Source of the DNA: Qipengyuania pacifica
Lineage (GTDB): Bacteria > Pseudomonadota > Alphaproteobacteria > Sphingomonadales > Sphingomonadaceae
Length of the DNA: 64,000 nucleotides
Direction of reading: 5' to 3'
Assembly: GCF_019857205.1 (NCBI RefSeq)
Contig: NZ_JAHWXO010000004.1
Location: 226,001-290,000 of the forward strand
The stretch's first letter is position 1, and each line of letters starts with the position of its first letter. This document shows, piece by piece, positions 8,601 to 16,436 of the stretch. Made by a program: the position numbers and the translations under genes. The notes beneath the pieces were generated by a model. It was not told the DNA's origin. It was given only the letters and a program-made list of their open reading frames with translations, and did no database searches.

Positions 8601-10769
8601 TTGTTAGAAAACGGTACGGTCGTTCTCGATGGGCAGCACCAGGTGCAATCATCGACGTCGATTCAGGAACAGGAACTTCGCGCCGTAAAACACGGCGATT
8701 CCTTTGCGCTATTCGATACCCATGGCGACGTCGTCGGGGCCGAAGCCACGCCCGAAGGGGTCTACTTTCGCGATACGCGGCAACTTTCTTTCTGGCGCCT
8801 CACGATCTGCGGCACCTACCCCATGCTTCTGGGATCGGCGCTGGATGACCGGGTCGATGCCCTGATCGTCGATCTGACCAATTCCAGCCTGACCAACCGA
8901 ACCGGCCAACGCATCCCCAATGACGTCCTGCATTTCGGGCGGGTCAAGTTTCTGCACGAAGGCAGCGCGTTCGAACGGCTTTCGGTACGAAACTTCGACC
9001 AGTGTGCGCACAGTTTCAGCATCGAACTGACCCTGGGTGCGGATTTTCGCGACATGTTCGAAGTGCGCGGCGACAAGCGCGAGCGGCGCGGAACCCATGC
9101 CCAACCCCGCTGCACCCCGGACGGGGTCGAATATCGTTATACCGGGCTCGACGATATCGAGCGTCGGACCGCGATCAGTTTCGCTCCCAAGCCGGACTTC
9201 ATCAGCGACCACAAAGTGCGTTTCGATGTGAGCCTTGCGCCGGGCGAGCGGAAGGTTTTCTACACCCAGATCGCCTTTACCGACGATGAGAACGAAAACC
9301 CCACGCGCGCATATCTCGAAGGTTACCGGGCACTGCGCCGGGGGCGCCGCGATGCGCTGGTCGGTCGTCCCTCGCTCGTCTCTTCCAATACCTCTTTCGA
9401 TGCGATGATGGCGCGCAGCATCGCAGATGTGACGACGCTGACCACCCAGACGCCGCAGGGGCCTGCGGCATATGCCGGCATTCCGTGGTATTGCACCCTG
9501 TTCGGGAGGGATTCCCTCGTGACCGCGCTGGAAATGCTCTGGTACGATCCTTCCCTGGCTCGCGGGACCCTGCTCCGCCTGGCCGAATTGCAGGCAGTTG
9601 CAGATGACCCGGCAGCCGATGCAGAGCCAGGTAAAATCCTCCACGAAACAAGGCTCAACGAAATGGCCAATACCGGCGAAGTTCCCTTTCGCCATTATTA
9701 CGGCAGCGTCGATTCCACCCCCTTGTTCATCTTCCTTGCGGGCGAGTATTTCCGCCGCACGGGCGACAGGGAAAGCATCGAAGCGCTGTGGCCCCACCTC
9801 GAAGCAGCTTGCGCATGGATCGAAAATGCAGGCGATCGCGATGGTGACGGCTTCTTCGAATATGGCCGTCGAAACCAGAATGGCTTGCGCAACCAGGGCT
9901 GGAAGGACAGCCACGATGCGATCTCTCATGCCGATGGAAGGCTGGCCGAAGGGCCGATCGCGCTCGTCGAAATGCAGGCCTACGTCTATGGCGCCTGGCG
10001 GGCCATGGCCGACATCTCGAAGGCCCGTGGAGACCGCGGGGCGGCAAGGGAATGGCGCGCAAAAGCAACCGATCTGAAGCAGCGCTTCAATGCCACATTT
10101 TCCGATGAGGAGCTTGGATGCTATATCCTTGCGCTCGATGGCGACAAGCAACCATGCCGCGTCGTGTCCTCCAACGCGGGCCATGCTCTCCTGACCGGTA
10201 TTGCCACACAGCGTCACGCGGAAGCGGTGGCGGCGCGTCTGCTGGAGCCTGATTGCTTCTCCGGTTGGGGCATCAGGACACTCGCGCGCGGGGAAAGCCG
10301 TTACAATCCGATAAGTTATCACAACGGTTCGATCTGGCCGCATGACAACGCCCTGATCGCGGCGGGTTTTTCGCGTTACGGCTTGCAGGATGCGGTAGCC
10401 AGGGTCTTCGGTGCCCTGTTCGAAGCGACCTTCTATTTCGACCAGCAGCGCTTTCCCGAACTGTTCTGCGGCTTCGGTCGCCGCCATGGCCGCGGCCCCA
10501 CGCTCTACCCCGTGGCTTGCGCACCGCAGGCCTGGGCAAGCGGCGCGCCGATGTACATGATCCAGGCTGCGCTCGGGCTGAACGTTTGCGCGCCTGACGC
10601 AGTCCGGTTCGACAAGCCGAGCCTGCCCGCCTTTTTGTCCAACCTGTCGCTCGACGGGCTGGCCTGCGGCGAAGCAAGCGTTGACCTTGACGTCCAGCAG
10701 ATCGGTCCGGCGACCAGCGTTTTCGTGCGCCGCGCAGGTAAGAACGTTAAAGTGGCAATTGGAATTTAA
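8601..10769 (+). CDS. Amylo-alpha-1,6-glucosidase / glycogen-debranching family protein
   Basis: A 722-residue protein with the GDE_N-like beta domain first (about residues 25-240, including GVYFRDTRQLSFW) and then an (alpha/alpha)6 glucosidase domain (about 260-680) with WYCTLFGRDSLVTALEM and SYHNGSIWPHDNALIAAG. I use TTG 8601 as the start, 11 bases after AAGGAGG. It is cytoplasmic, in an operon with the GT4 gene 24 bp upstream. Members of this bacterial family are usually annotated as debranching enzymes, but their substrates are often untested. The pair may make and trim a storage or stress glucan. Confidence 0.88.
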   Translation: MLENGTVVLDGQHQVQSSTSIQEQELRAVKHGDSFALFDTHGDVVGAEATPEGVYFRDTRQLSFWRLTICGTYPMLLGSALDDRVDALIVDLTNSSLTNRTGQRIPNDVLHFGRVKFLHEGSAFERLSVRNFDQCAHSFSIELTLGADFRDMFEVRGDKRERRGTHAQPRCTPDGVEYRYTGLDDIERRTAISFAPKPDFISDHKVRFDVSLAPGERKVFYTQIAFTDDENENPTRAYLEGYRALRRGRRDALVGRPSLVSSNTSFDAMMARSIADVTTLTTQTPQGPAAYAGIPWYCTLFGRDSLVTALEMLWYDPSLARGTLLRLAELQAVADDPAADAEPGKILHETRLNEMANTGEVPFRHYYGSVDSTPLFIFLAGEYFRRTGDRESIEALWPHLEAACAWIENAGDRDGDGFFEYGRRNQNGLRNQGWKDSHDAISHADGRLAEGPIALVEMQAYVYGAWRAMADISKARGDRGAAREWRAKATDLKQRFNATFSDEELGCYILALDGDKQPCRVVSSNAGHALLTGIATQRHAEAVAARLLEPDCFSGWGIRTLARGESRYNPISYHNGSIWPHDNALIAAGFSRYGLQDAVARVFGALFEATFYFDQQRFPELFCGFGRRHGRGPTLYPVACAPQAWASGAPMYMIQAALGLNVCAPDAVRFDKPSLPAFLSNLSLDGLACGEASVDLDVQQIGPATSVFVRRAGKNVKVAIGI

Positions 10770-10862
10770 TCGGTCGGAGCTGGTTCTTCAAAGCGCAGTC
10801 GGCGGGCAGTCTTCCCGTCGTCGCTCCGGAAATGCCTCACGCCCCTCGCTCACCAGCCCGCT

Positions 10863-11585
10863 TCATTCGTAGCTGTCGTATACATAGCCCAGCGAACGGA
10901 CGGTGCGCACCCGTTCGCCTGCCCCGACGATCCGCAGGGCGCGGCGCAGGCGACCGATCCAGACATCCACGGTACGCTCGTCGATCGGCGGCTCCTGTTT
11001 GCCGAGGGCTTCGATCAGATCGGTGCGGGTCAGCACGCGGTCGGGATGCTGGGCGAAGAAATGCAGCAGGCGGAATTCGTTCGGCCGCAGGTTCAGTGGC
11101 TGCCCCGCCCAGCGCGCCTGCAGGGCTGCAAGATCGACCAGCAGCGCGCCCAGTTCCAGCCGTTCGTTGATCCGCGGCTGCCCGATGCCGCCCTGCAACG
11201 CCATGACCCGGTCCAGAATCATAGTGCGATCGACCGGCCCCACCAGATAATCGTCCGCCCCGGCGCGCAGAGCGCGGCGTTTGTCGTCTGCATCATCCTG
11301 TTCGAGCACGATGGTGATATGCGCTTCGTCGAGACGCGGGTCTCCGCGCAGACGGCGACACATCTCCAGACCCGAAAGGTCTTCCATCACCCAGTCGACG
11401 AAAGCACAGACCGGCCCTTCGACCAGCCGTCTCGGGCCATCGGAATACAGACGGGCGAATGCATAGCGCATCTCGCCATTCTCGAAATCGGGAAGCTCCC
11501 CTGCAATCGGATCGGTCAGGAAAATATTGATCGTGCGCACGCGGTTTTCATCCCACCCTGTCGGGGGATGCGATGGCGCACTCAT
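10863..11585 (-). CDS. Orphan response regulator, OmpR/PhoB type, with atypical receiver
   Basis: 240 residues. The N-terminal half is receiver-like: a phospho-acceptor Asp in FVDWVM and a strand with LEQDDADD. The first strand reads NIFLTDP where classical receivers have two adjacent acidic residues, so metal binding may be altered. The C-terminal 100 residues are a clear winged helix (LRPNEFRLLHFF, DERTVDVWIGRLRRAL, VRSLGYVY). No histidine kinase gene is adjacent. It is downstream of, and co-directional with, the AKR-to-flavin-reductase run, separated by 57 bp. An 11-bp-period direct repeat abuts the start codon. Confidence 0.85.
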   Translation of the reverse strand: MSAPSHPPTGWDENRVRTINIFLTDPIAGELPDFENGEMRYAFARLYSDGPRRLVEGPVCAFVDWVMEDLSGLEMCRRLRGDPRLDEAHITIVLEQDDADDKRRALRAGADDYLVGPVDRTMILDRVMALQGGIGQPRINERLELGALLVDLAALQARWAGQPLNLRPNEFRLLHFFAQHPDRVLTRTDLIEALGKQEPPIDERTVDVWIGRLRRALRIVGAGERVRTVRSLGYVYDSYE

Positions 11586-11601
11586 GTGACTGGTTTGTGA
11601 C
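11585..11601 (-). promoter_or_regulatory. Direct repeat with 11-bp period at response-regulator start
   Basis: TGTGAC occurs at 11585-11590 and again at 11596-11601 (GTCACA and GTCACA on the coding strand), offset by 11 bases. OmpR/PhoB-type regulators bind direct repeats with this period. The position directly before the start codon would fit autorepression. This is an inference from spacing only. Confidence 0.35.
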
Positions 11602-11642
11602 CCGCTCGGCGCGATTGTAACACTTTGCGCCGGTTACGCTTC

Positions 11643-12665
11643 CTACGTGTCCGCGACCGATAGCGACCAGTTGCGCGGGACCGTGGTTTCGACGCCGACG
11701 GGGCTCTTGGGCAGATATGGCGCTTCAAGCCGCGCGACCTCGTCTTCGGTCAGGCCCAGGTCCATGGCCGCAACTGCGGCGGTGATATGTCCCTCCTTGG
11801 TCGCCCCGACGATCGGCGCCGTCACGCTCTTGGCGAAATGCCAGGCCAGCGCCACCGTCGCGCGAGAGACACCGCGCTCCTCTGCAATTGCACCCACGGC
11901 CTCCACGATGGCGCGGTCCGCTTCTTCCTGCTGGCGATAGAGCGTTTTGCCGAACCCGTCCGTTTCGCTGCGTACGGTGGTCTCGTCCCAGCTGCGCGCA
12001 AGCTTGCCGCGCGCCAGCGGGCTCCATGGAATGATCCCGACGCTCTGATCCGCGCATAGCGGCAGCATCTCGCGCTCTTCCTCGCGGTAGAGCAGATTGA
12101 CGTGGTTCTGCATGGAGATGAAACGTGTCCAGCCATTCGCCCTGGCGACCTCCTGCGCCTTGGCGAATTGCCATGCCCACATGGACGACGCGCCGATGTA
12201 ACGGGCCTTGCCCGCCTTCACGATATCGTGGAGCGCCTCCATCGTTTCCTCGATCGGCGTGTCCTTGTCCCAGCGGTGGATCTGGAACAGGTCGACGTAA
12301 TCCATGTTCAACCGGGTCAGGCTGTCGTCGATTGCCTGCATCAACGCCTTGCGGGACAGGCCGCCGGCATTGGGTGCCTGCCGCCAGGGCATGAAGGCCT
12401 TGGTTGCCAGCACGATCTCGTCCCGCTTGGCAAATTCGGGCAGCAGCTTGCCGACCACTTCTTCCGATGCGCCGAGCGAATACATGTTGGCGGTGTCGAA
12501 GAAGTTGATCCCGGCTTCCATCGCCTCGCGAATGAAGGGACGCGACTGGTCCTGATCGAGCACCCAGTCCCCATGCCAGCCGCGGCTGGTATCGCCATAG
12601 CTCATGCAGCCGAGGCAGAGGCGCGAAACCTTGAGGCCCGAGGGGCCGAGATTGACGTATTCCAT
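11643..12665 (-). CDS. Aldo/keto reductase
   Basis: A 340-residue NADPH-dependent TIM-barrel oxidoreductase. Visible features: MEYVNLGPSGLKVSRLCLG at the N-terminus, the catalytic-Asp strand FFDTANMYSLGASEEVVG, the Lys strand VLATKAFMPW, the His strand DYVDLFQIHRWD, and the C-terminal cofactor loop with PIVGATKEGHI. AGGAAGAGAG precedes ATG 12665. It is the last gene of a minus-strand run and lies 14 bp after the SDR gene. The substrate is presumably a carbonyl intermediate of the same pathway as its acyl-CoA dehydrogenase neighbour. Confidence 0.92.
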   Translation of the reverse strand: MEYVNLGPSGLKVSRLCLGCMSYGDTSRGWHGDWVLDQDQSRPFIREAMEAGINFFDTANMYSLGASEEVVGKLLPEFAKRDEIVLATKAFMPWRQAPNAGGLSRKALMQAIDDSLTRLNMDYVDLFQIHRWDKDTPIEETMEALHDIVKAGKARYIGASSMWAWQFAKAQEVARANGWTRFISMQNHVNLLYREEEREMLPLCADQSVGIIPWSPLARGKLARSWDETTVRSETDGFGKTLYRQQEEADRAIVEAVGAIAEERGVSRATVALAWHFAKSVTAPIVGATKEGHITAAVAAMDLGLTEDEVARLEAPYLPKSPVGVETTVPRNWSLSVADT

Positions 12666-12679
12666 AATCTCTCTTCCTT

Positions 12680-13423
12680 TCAGGAAAGCGTCATGCCGCC
12701 ATCCACGCGGATGGTCTGGCCGACGATGTAATCTGCCAGCGGCGAGGCGAGAAACAGCGCTGCGCCAGCCATGTCCTGCGGCGTGCCCATGCGGCCGGCG
12801 GGTATCCGCGCGACGGCACCTGCTACCCGCTCCTCATTGTCGGTGGTGACCTTGGTCAGCTTGGTGGGCACCAGGCCGGGCGCGATACCGTTTACGCGAA
12901 TGCCCTCGCCAGCCCACGCCTGCGCCAGGCTGCCGACCAGGCTCACCGCACCGGCCTTGCTCGCGGCATAGGCAGGGTTGCCGATCATCGCGTGATAGGC
13001 GCCCACCGAACTCACGACGATCAGCGATCCGCCGCGCTCGGCCAGCATGGGCCGCACCATGCGCGCGCAGTCCATCAGCGAATTGAGATTGACTGCCATC
13101 ACCACGTCCCAGCCCTCGCGCTCGAACTCTTCGCGGCCGTACCGAACGGTACCCTGACACAGGACCACCACATCGAGTGTTCGGGGCAGTGTTCGGCTCA
13201 AATCATACGTATGATTGACATGCTTTGTGGCGTCGAAGCGATGGAAATGGAGCCCGCGAAGATCGCTGCCCTCCTCGGCCGAATACTCCTCCGCCGCGCG
13301 TGTGCCGGTGACATGGACATGCCCGCCGCGGCTGAGGAAGCCATGCGCAATGCCATTTCCGATACCACTCGACCCGCCTATGACGAGAATGGTTTTGCCC
13401 GTGAAATCAAGCGGTTCGGCCAC
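12680..13423 (-). CDS. Short-chain dehydrogenase/reductase (SDR)
   Basis: A 247-residue classical SDR. The cofactor motif GGSSGIG is at residues 16-22, and the active site Ser...Tyr-x3-Lys is seen in VVSSVGAYHAMIGNPAYAASK. The C-terminus PLADYIVGQTIRVDGG is typical. The start is GTG 13423, chosen because GAGGAG lies about 6 bases upstream. Only 10 bp separate it from the acyl-CoA dehydrogenase stop and 14 bp from the AKR start, so the genes are almost certainly co-transcribed. Confidence 0.92.
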   Translation of the reverse strand: MAEPLDFTGKTILVIGGSSGIGNGIAHGFLSRGGHVHVTGTRAAEEYSAEEGSDLRGLHFHRFDATKHVNHTYDLSRTLPRTLDVVVLCQGTVRYGREEFEREGWDVVMAVNLNSLMDCARMVRPMLAERGGSLIVVSSVGAYHAMIGNPAYAASKAGAVSLVGSLAQAWAGEGIRVNGIAPGLVPTKLTKVTTDNEERVAGAVARIPAGRMGTPQDMAGAALFLASPLADYIVGQTIRVDGGMTLS

Positions 13424-13433
13424 TCTTCGCTCC

Positions 13434-14576
13434 TCAGATCGACCGGCTGATCACTTCCTTCATGATCTCGTTCGTGCCGCCGAAAATGCGCGTCACGCGC
13501 GCATCGCGCCACAGGCGGGCGATGGCGTATTCGTTCATGTACCCCGCCCCGCCATGCAGTTGCAGCGCCTTGTCGCAAGCCTCCCACTGCAAGTCCGTAT
13601 GCCACAATTTCGCCGCGCTCGCCTCGTCCGTCGTCAGCTCGCCGGCGAGGTGTTTCCTGATCGCCCAGTCGAGATGCGCCCAGCCGACTTGCAGCTTGGC
13701 CTTGAGGTCTGCGAGGACGAATTTGGTGTTCTGGAATTCGAACACGGTCTTGCCGAAAGCCTTGCGATCTTTGGTGAATTTCACCGCTTCGTCGAAAGCG
13801 CGCTGTGCAGCCGCCTGCGCTCCGACGGCAATACCGAGGCGTTCCTGAGGAAGCTCTTCCATCAGGTGCACGAAGCCTCTTCCTTCGCCACCCAGAATAT
13901 TGGTCATCGGCACGCGGCAGTCGTTGAAGAACAGCTCGGAAGTATCCGCAGAATGCTGCCCGATCTTGTCGAGATTGCGCCCACGCTCGAACCCCGGAGT
14001 GTCAGCGTCCACCAACACCAGCGTGGTGCCCCTCGCGCCCTGCGAGGGATCGGTCTTGGCGACCACAATGATCACATCGGCATTCTGCCCGTTGGTGATG
14101 TAAGTTTTGGACCCGTTGACGACCAGATGGTTGCCATCCTTGATCGCAGTCGTTCGAATGCCCTGCAGATCGCTCCCGGCCCCCGGTTCAGTCATAGCAA
14201 TTGCGGAAATGACGTCGCCCGACACCATGCCAGGCAGATATTTGGCGCGCTGTTCATCCGTGCCGAGGCGTTCGATATAATTGGCGGTGATGTCGTTCTG
14301 AAGGGTGAAGCCTGCCGAACTGCCGAGATAGGACAGCTCCTCGCACAACACACAATTGAAGCCGAAATCGAGACCCAGGCCGCCATTCTCTTCCTTGACG
14401 GTCGGGCACAGCATCCCCGCCTCGCCCAAGGCCTTCCATGCTGAGCGGGGAACAATCCCTTCTTCCTCATGCTGGTCGAGATAGGGGGTCATGTGTTCTG
14501 CAAAGACCTTGCGCACAGTATCGCGAAAGGCCTCGTGATCTTCGTTATACGCGGTGCGCTGGCTTGTATCGAGCAT
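13434..14576 (-). CDS. Acyl-CoA dehydrogenase, long-chain/FadE type
   Basis: 380 residues from ATG 14576, preceded by GGGGAG; the longer open frame to 14717 lacks a ribosome site and runs back into the nitronate monooxygenase gene. FAD/substrate motifs AIAMTEPGAGSDLQGI and KTYITNG are present. The C-terminus reads RIFGGTNEIMKEVISRSI: Gly takes the place of the Glu used by medium-chain enzymes, as in long-chain and isovaleryl types that carry the base elsewhere. It is the third gene of the minus-strand run and oxidises an acyl-CoA, passing electrons to ETF. Confidence 0.92.
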   Translation of the reverse strand: MLDTSQRTAYNEDHEAFRDTVRKVFAEHMTPYLDQHEEEGIVPRSAWKALGEAGMLCPTVKEENGGLGLDFGFNCVLCEELSYLGSSAGFTLQNDITANYIERLGTDEQRAKYLPGMVSGDVISAIAMTEPGAGSDLQGIRTTAIKDGNHLVVNGSKTYITNGQNADVIIVVAKTDPSQGARGTTLVLVDADTPGFERGRNLDKIGQHSADTSELFFNDCRVPMTNILGGEGRGFVHLMEELPQERLGIAVGAQAAAQRAFDEAVKFTKDRKAFGKTVFEFQNTKFVLADLKAKLQVGWAHLDWAIRKHLAGELTTDEASAAKLWHTDLQWEACDKALQLHGGAGYMNEYAIARLWRDARVTRIFGGTNEIMKEVISRSI

Positions 14577-14590
14577 CGTCGTTCTCCCCT

Positions 14591-15568
14591 TCAGGCGGCC
14601 AGCAAGCCAGTGAGGCGCTGGCGGATCAGGCTCTCCGCTTCGGCCATGATGCCGTCGATCAGTTCCTTGCAGGTGGGAATATCGTCGATCAGTCCCGCCA
14701 CCATGCCGCATGACCACGCGCCAGCGTCCATGTCTCCTTCAGTCATGATGCGCGGGTAGACCCCCGCCACTTCTTCGATGATGTCTTCGAATTTCAGATC
14801 TGCGCCCAGCTTCCGTTCTTTCTCCAGCAGCCGTTCGACAGCATCGTTGGTCATCACCCGCTCGGTATTGCGCAAGGGCCGCATGACGAGGCGCGTGTCG
14901 AGCTCGCTCGCAGCAACAATCGCCTTTTTTACATTCTCGTGAACCGGCGCTTCTTTCGTCGCGATGAAGCGCGTGCCCATGTTCATCCCGTCGGCACCCA
15001 TGGCCAGGCTGGCGACGAGGCTGCGCGCATCGGCCATGCCGCCACTGGCCACGAAAGGAATTTCCAGCTCGTCCGCCGCGCGCGGAAGCAGGATCATGTT
15101 CGGAATGTCGTCCTCGCCAGGGTGACCACCGCATTCGAACCCGTCGACCGAAACAGCATCGCATCCGATCGACTGTGCCTTGAGGCTATGCCGCACGCTG
15201 GTGCACTTGTGGATCACCTTGACGCCTGCATCCTTGAAGAAGGGAAGCACCTGCTGCGGATTGTTGCCCGCGGTCTCGACGATTTTTACGCCGCCCTTGA
15301 TGATGACCCGAACGAGCCCAAGGTAATCCGGGGCATTCACGGTGGGGAGAAATGTCAGATTCACACCGAAGGGCTTGTCCGTCATGTCTTTGCAGCGGGC
15401 TATCTCGTTGGCGAGCTTTTCGGGCGTGCCCTGTGTCAAACCCGTGATTATGCCGAGCCCACCGGCGTTCGATACAGCCGCTGCCATCTCTGCCAAGCCA
15501 ACGTAGTGCATCCCGCCCTGGATGATCGGGTGTTCGATTCCGAACATTTCAGTAATACGGGTTTTCAT
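14591..15568 (-). CDS. Nitronate monooxygenase / 2-nitropropane dioxygenase-like flavoprotein
   Basis: An FMN-dependent TIM-barrel protein of 325 residues from ATG 15568 (MKTRITEMFGIEHPIIQGGM); an in-frame ATG at 15577 is a possible alternative. Hallmarks are PIIQGGM, SNAGGLGIITG, VNLTFLPT and VDGFECGGHPGED. Family members oxidise alkyl nitronates, but many homologues in acyl-CoA gene clusters have no proven substrate, so a role in the neighbouring catabolic pathway is inference. It lies 14 bp before the acyl-CoA dehydrogenase gene and 57 bp after the flavin reductase gene. Confidence 0.9.
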   Translation of the reverse strand: MKTRITEMFGIEHPIIQGGMHYVGLAEMAAAVSNAGGLGIITGLTQGTPEKLANEIARCKDMTDKPFGVNLTFLPTVNAPDYLGLVRVIIKGGVKIVETAGNNPQQVLPFFKDAGVKVIHKCTSVRHSLKAQSIGCDAVSVDGFECGGHPGEDDIPNMILLPRAADELEIPFVASGGMADARSLVASLAMGADGMNMGTRFIATKEAPVHENVKKAIVAASELDTRLVMRPLRNTERVMTNDAVERLLEKERKLGADLKFEDIIEEVAGVYPRIMTEGDMDAGAWSCGMVAGLIDDIPTCKELIDGIMAEAESLIRQRLTGLLAA

Positions 15569-15625
15569 AGCCTGCATCTTTCCTAGTTGCTTTTCGCAAC
15601 GGGTATCGGTGTGCAGCCGATGAGT

Positions 15626-16216
15626 CTAGCGCTTCGCCAAGGCTTCGAGAGCCTCGAGCAATTCCTTGCCGCTCGTCGTAAGGGAAAGCTCACCACCCAG
15701 CCTTTCGGCCAGGCCTTCCCTCTCCAGATCGTCACCGGTCGGCGAACGCATCACTCTTCCGTACTGGCCGCCGTGATAGATCAGCGGTTCGGCCTCACGC
15801 CGGTCGAAATCCACCACTTCGCCAAGAAAGATCGCATGATCGCCGCCTTCATATTCGAACCGCGCGCGGCAACCGAAACGTGCGGCATAGCCATTCAAGA
15901 GCGGCGCGCCTTCCGGCCCATCGGCACTATCCATGCCGGCGAACTTGTCTTCGCCCGGGCGCGCAAACCGGTCTGACATGGATTGCTGGTCTGCGGCAAG
16001 AACGTGAACCGCCCAGCTTTCGGCATCGCGAAATACCGGCAGTGAGCCCGACTTGAGCGACAGGCTCCACAGCACCATCGGGGGATCGAGGCTCACCGAA
16101 TTAAAACTGTTCGCCGTCAGGCCGAAAGGCCGCCCTTCCGCGTCTCTCGCAGTCACGATCGTTACGCCGGTAACGAAGCTACCTAATGCGTCGCGGAAAG
16201 CCTTGGGTTCGAACAT
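15626..16216 (-). CDS. Flavin reductase-like protein (HpaC/FRP-type)
   Basis: 196 residues with the flavin-reductase-like split-barrel: FVTGVTIVTARD, PFGLTANSFNSVSLDPPMVLWSL and the FMN-binding stretch FARPGEDKF. A C-terminal extension of about 40 residues resembles a small regulatory or winged domain. Such proteins use NAD(P)H to give free reduced flavin to a partner monooxygenase. It heads the minus-strand run and is divergent from the TBDR/halogenase locus. Two partners are therefore possible: a flavin enzyme in its own operon, or the halogenases across the promoter region, which would need FADH2. Confidence 0.9.
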   Translation of the reverse strand: MFEPKAFRDALGSFVTGVTIVTARDAEGRPFGLTANSFNSVSLDPPMVLWSLSLKSGSLPVFRDAESWAVHVLAADQQSMSDRFARPGEDKFAGMDSADGPEGAPLLNGYAARFGCRARFEYEGGDHAIFLGEVVDFDRREAEPLIYHGGQYGRVMRSPTGDDLEREGLAERLGGELSLTTSGKELLEALEALAKR

Positions 16217-16348
16217 CGTCGCTCAGCTAACCTTGCACTGCCTCTTCGGCAACAGCTGAAGCCGTTATCGGGGTAAATTCCATCCCATGAAAGCTGCAAC
16301 ATCTTTGCAACATTAGCGCCTTTTTCCAGCGCCGCCTTGCTAGAAGAA

Positions 16349-16386
16349 TTGACCAAGTGAACGTTATCAAATAGGTGAACGTTCAC
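16349..16386. promoter_or_regulatory. Tandem LacI-type operators at a TBDR promoter
   Basis: GTGAACGTTATC (16357-16368) and the perfect palindrome GTGAACGTTCAC (16375-16386) share an AACGTT core, with centres 18 bp apart. A -35-like TTGACC (16349-16354) lies just upstream, so the sites would overlap the promoter and repress it. The 12-mer GAACGTTATCAA (16359-16370) recurs in inverted orientation at 26702-26713 before the GH3 gene. Central CG palindromes are usual for LacI-family operators; the regulator at 24425-25486 is the obvious candidate. Confidence 0.7.
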
Positions 16387-16436
16387 ATAAAAGTGTTTCG
16401 TGCGTGGCATGCGCACGAATTGGGAGGAGAATCAGC

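Noticed and set aside
14577..14717. N-terminal extension of the acyl-CoA dehydrogenase frame
   Set aside because: It overlaps the nitronate monooxygenase gene, is rich in Arg, His and Gly, and a good ribosome site precedes the internal ATG at 14576.
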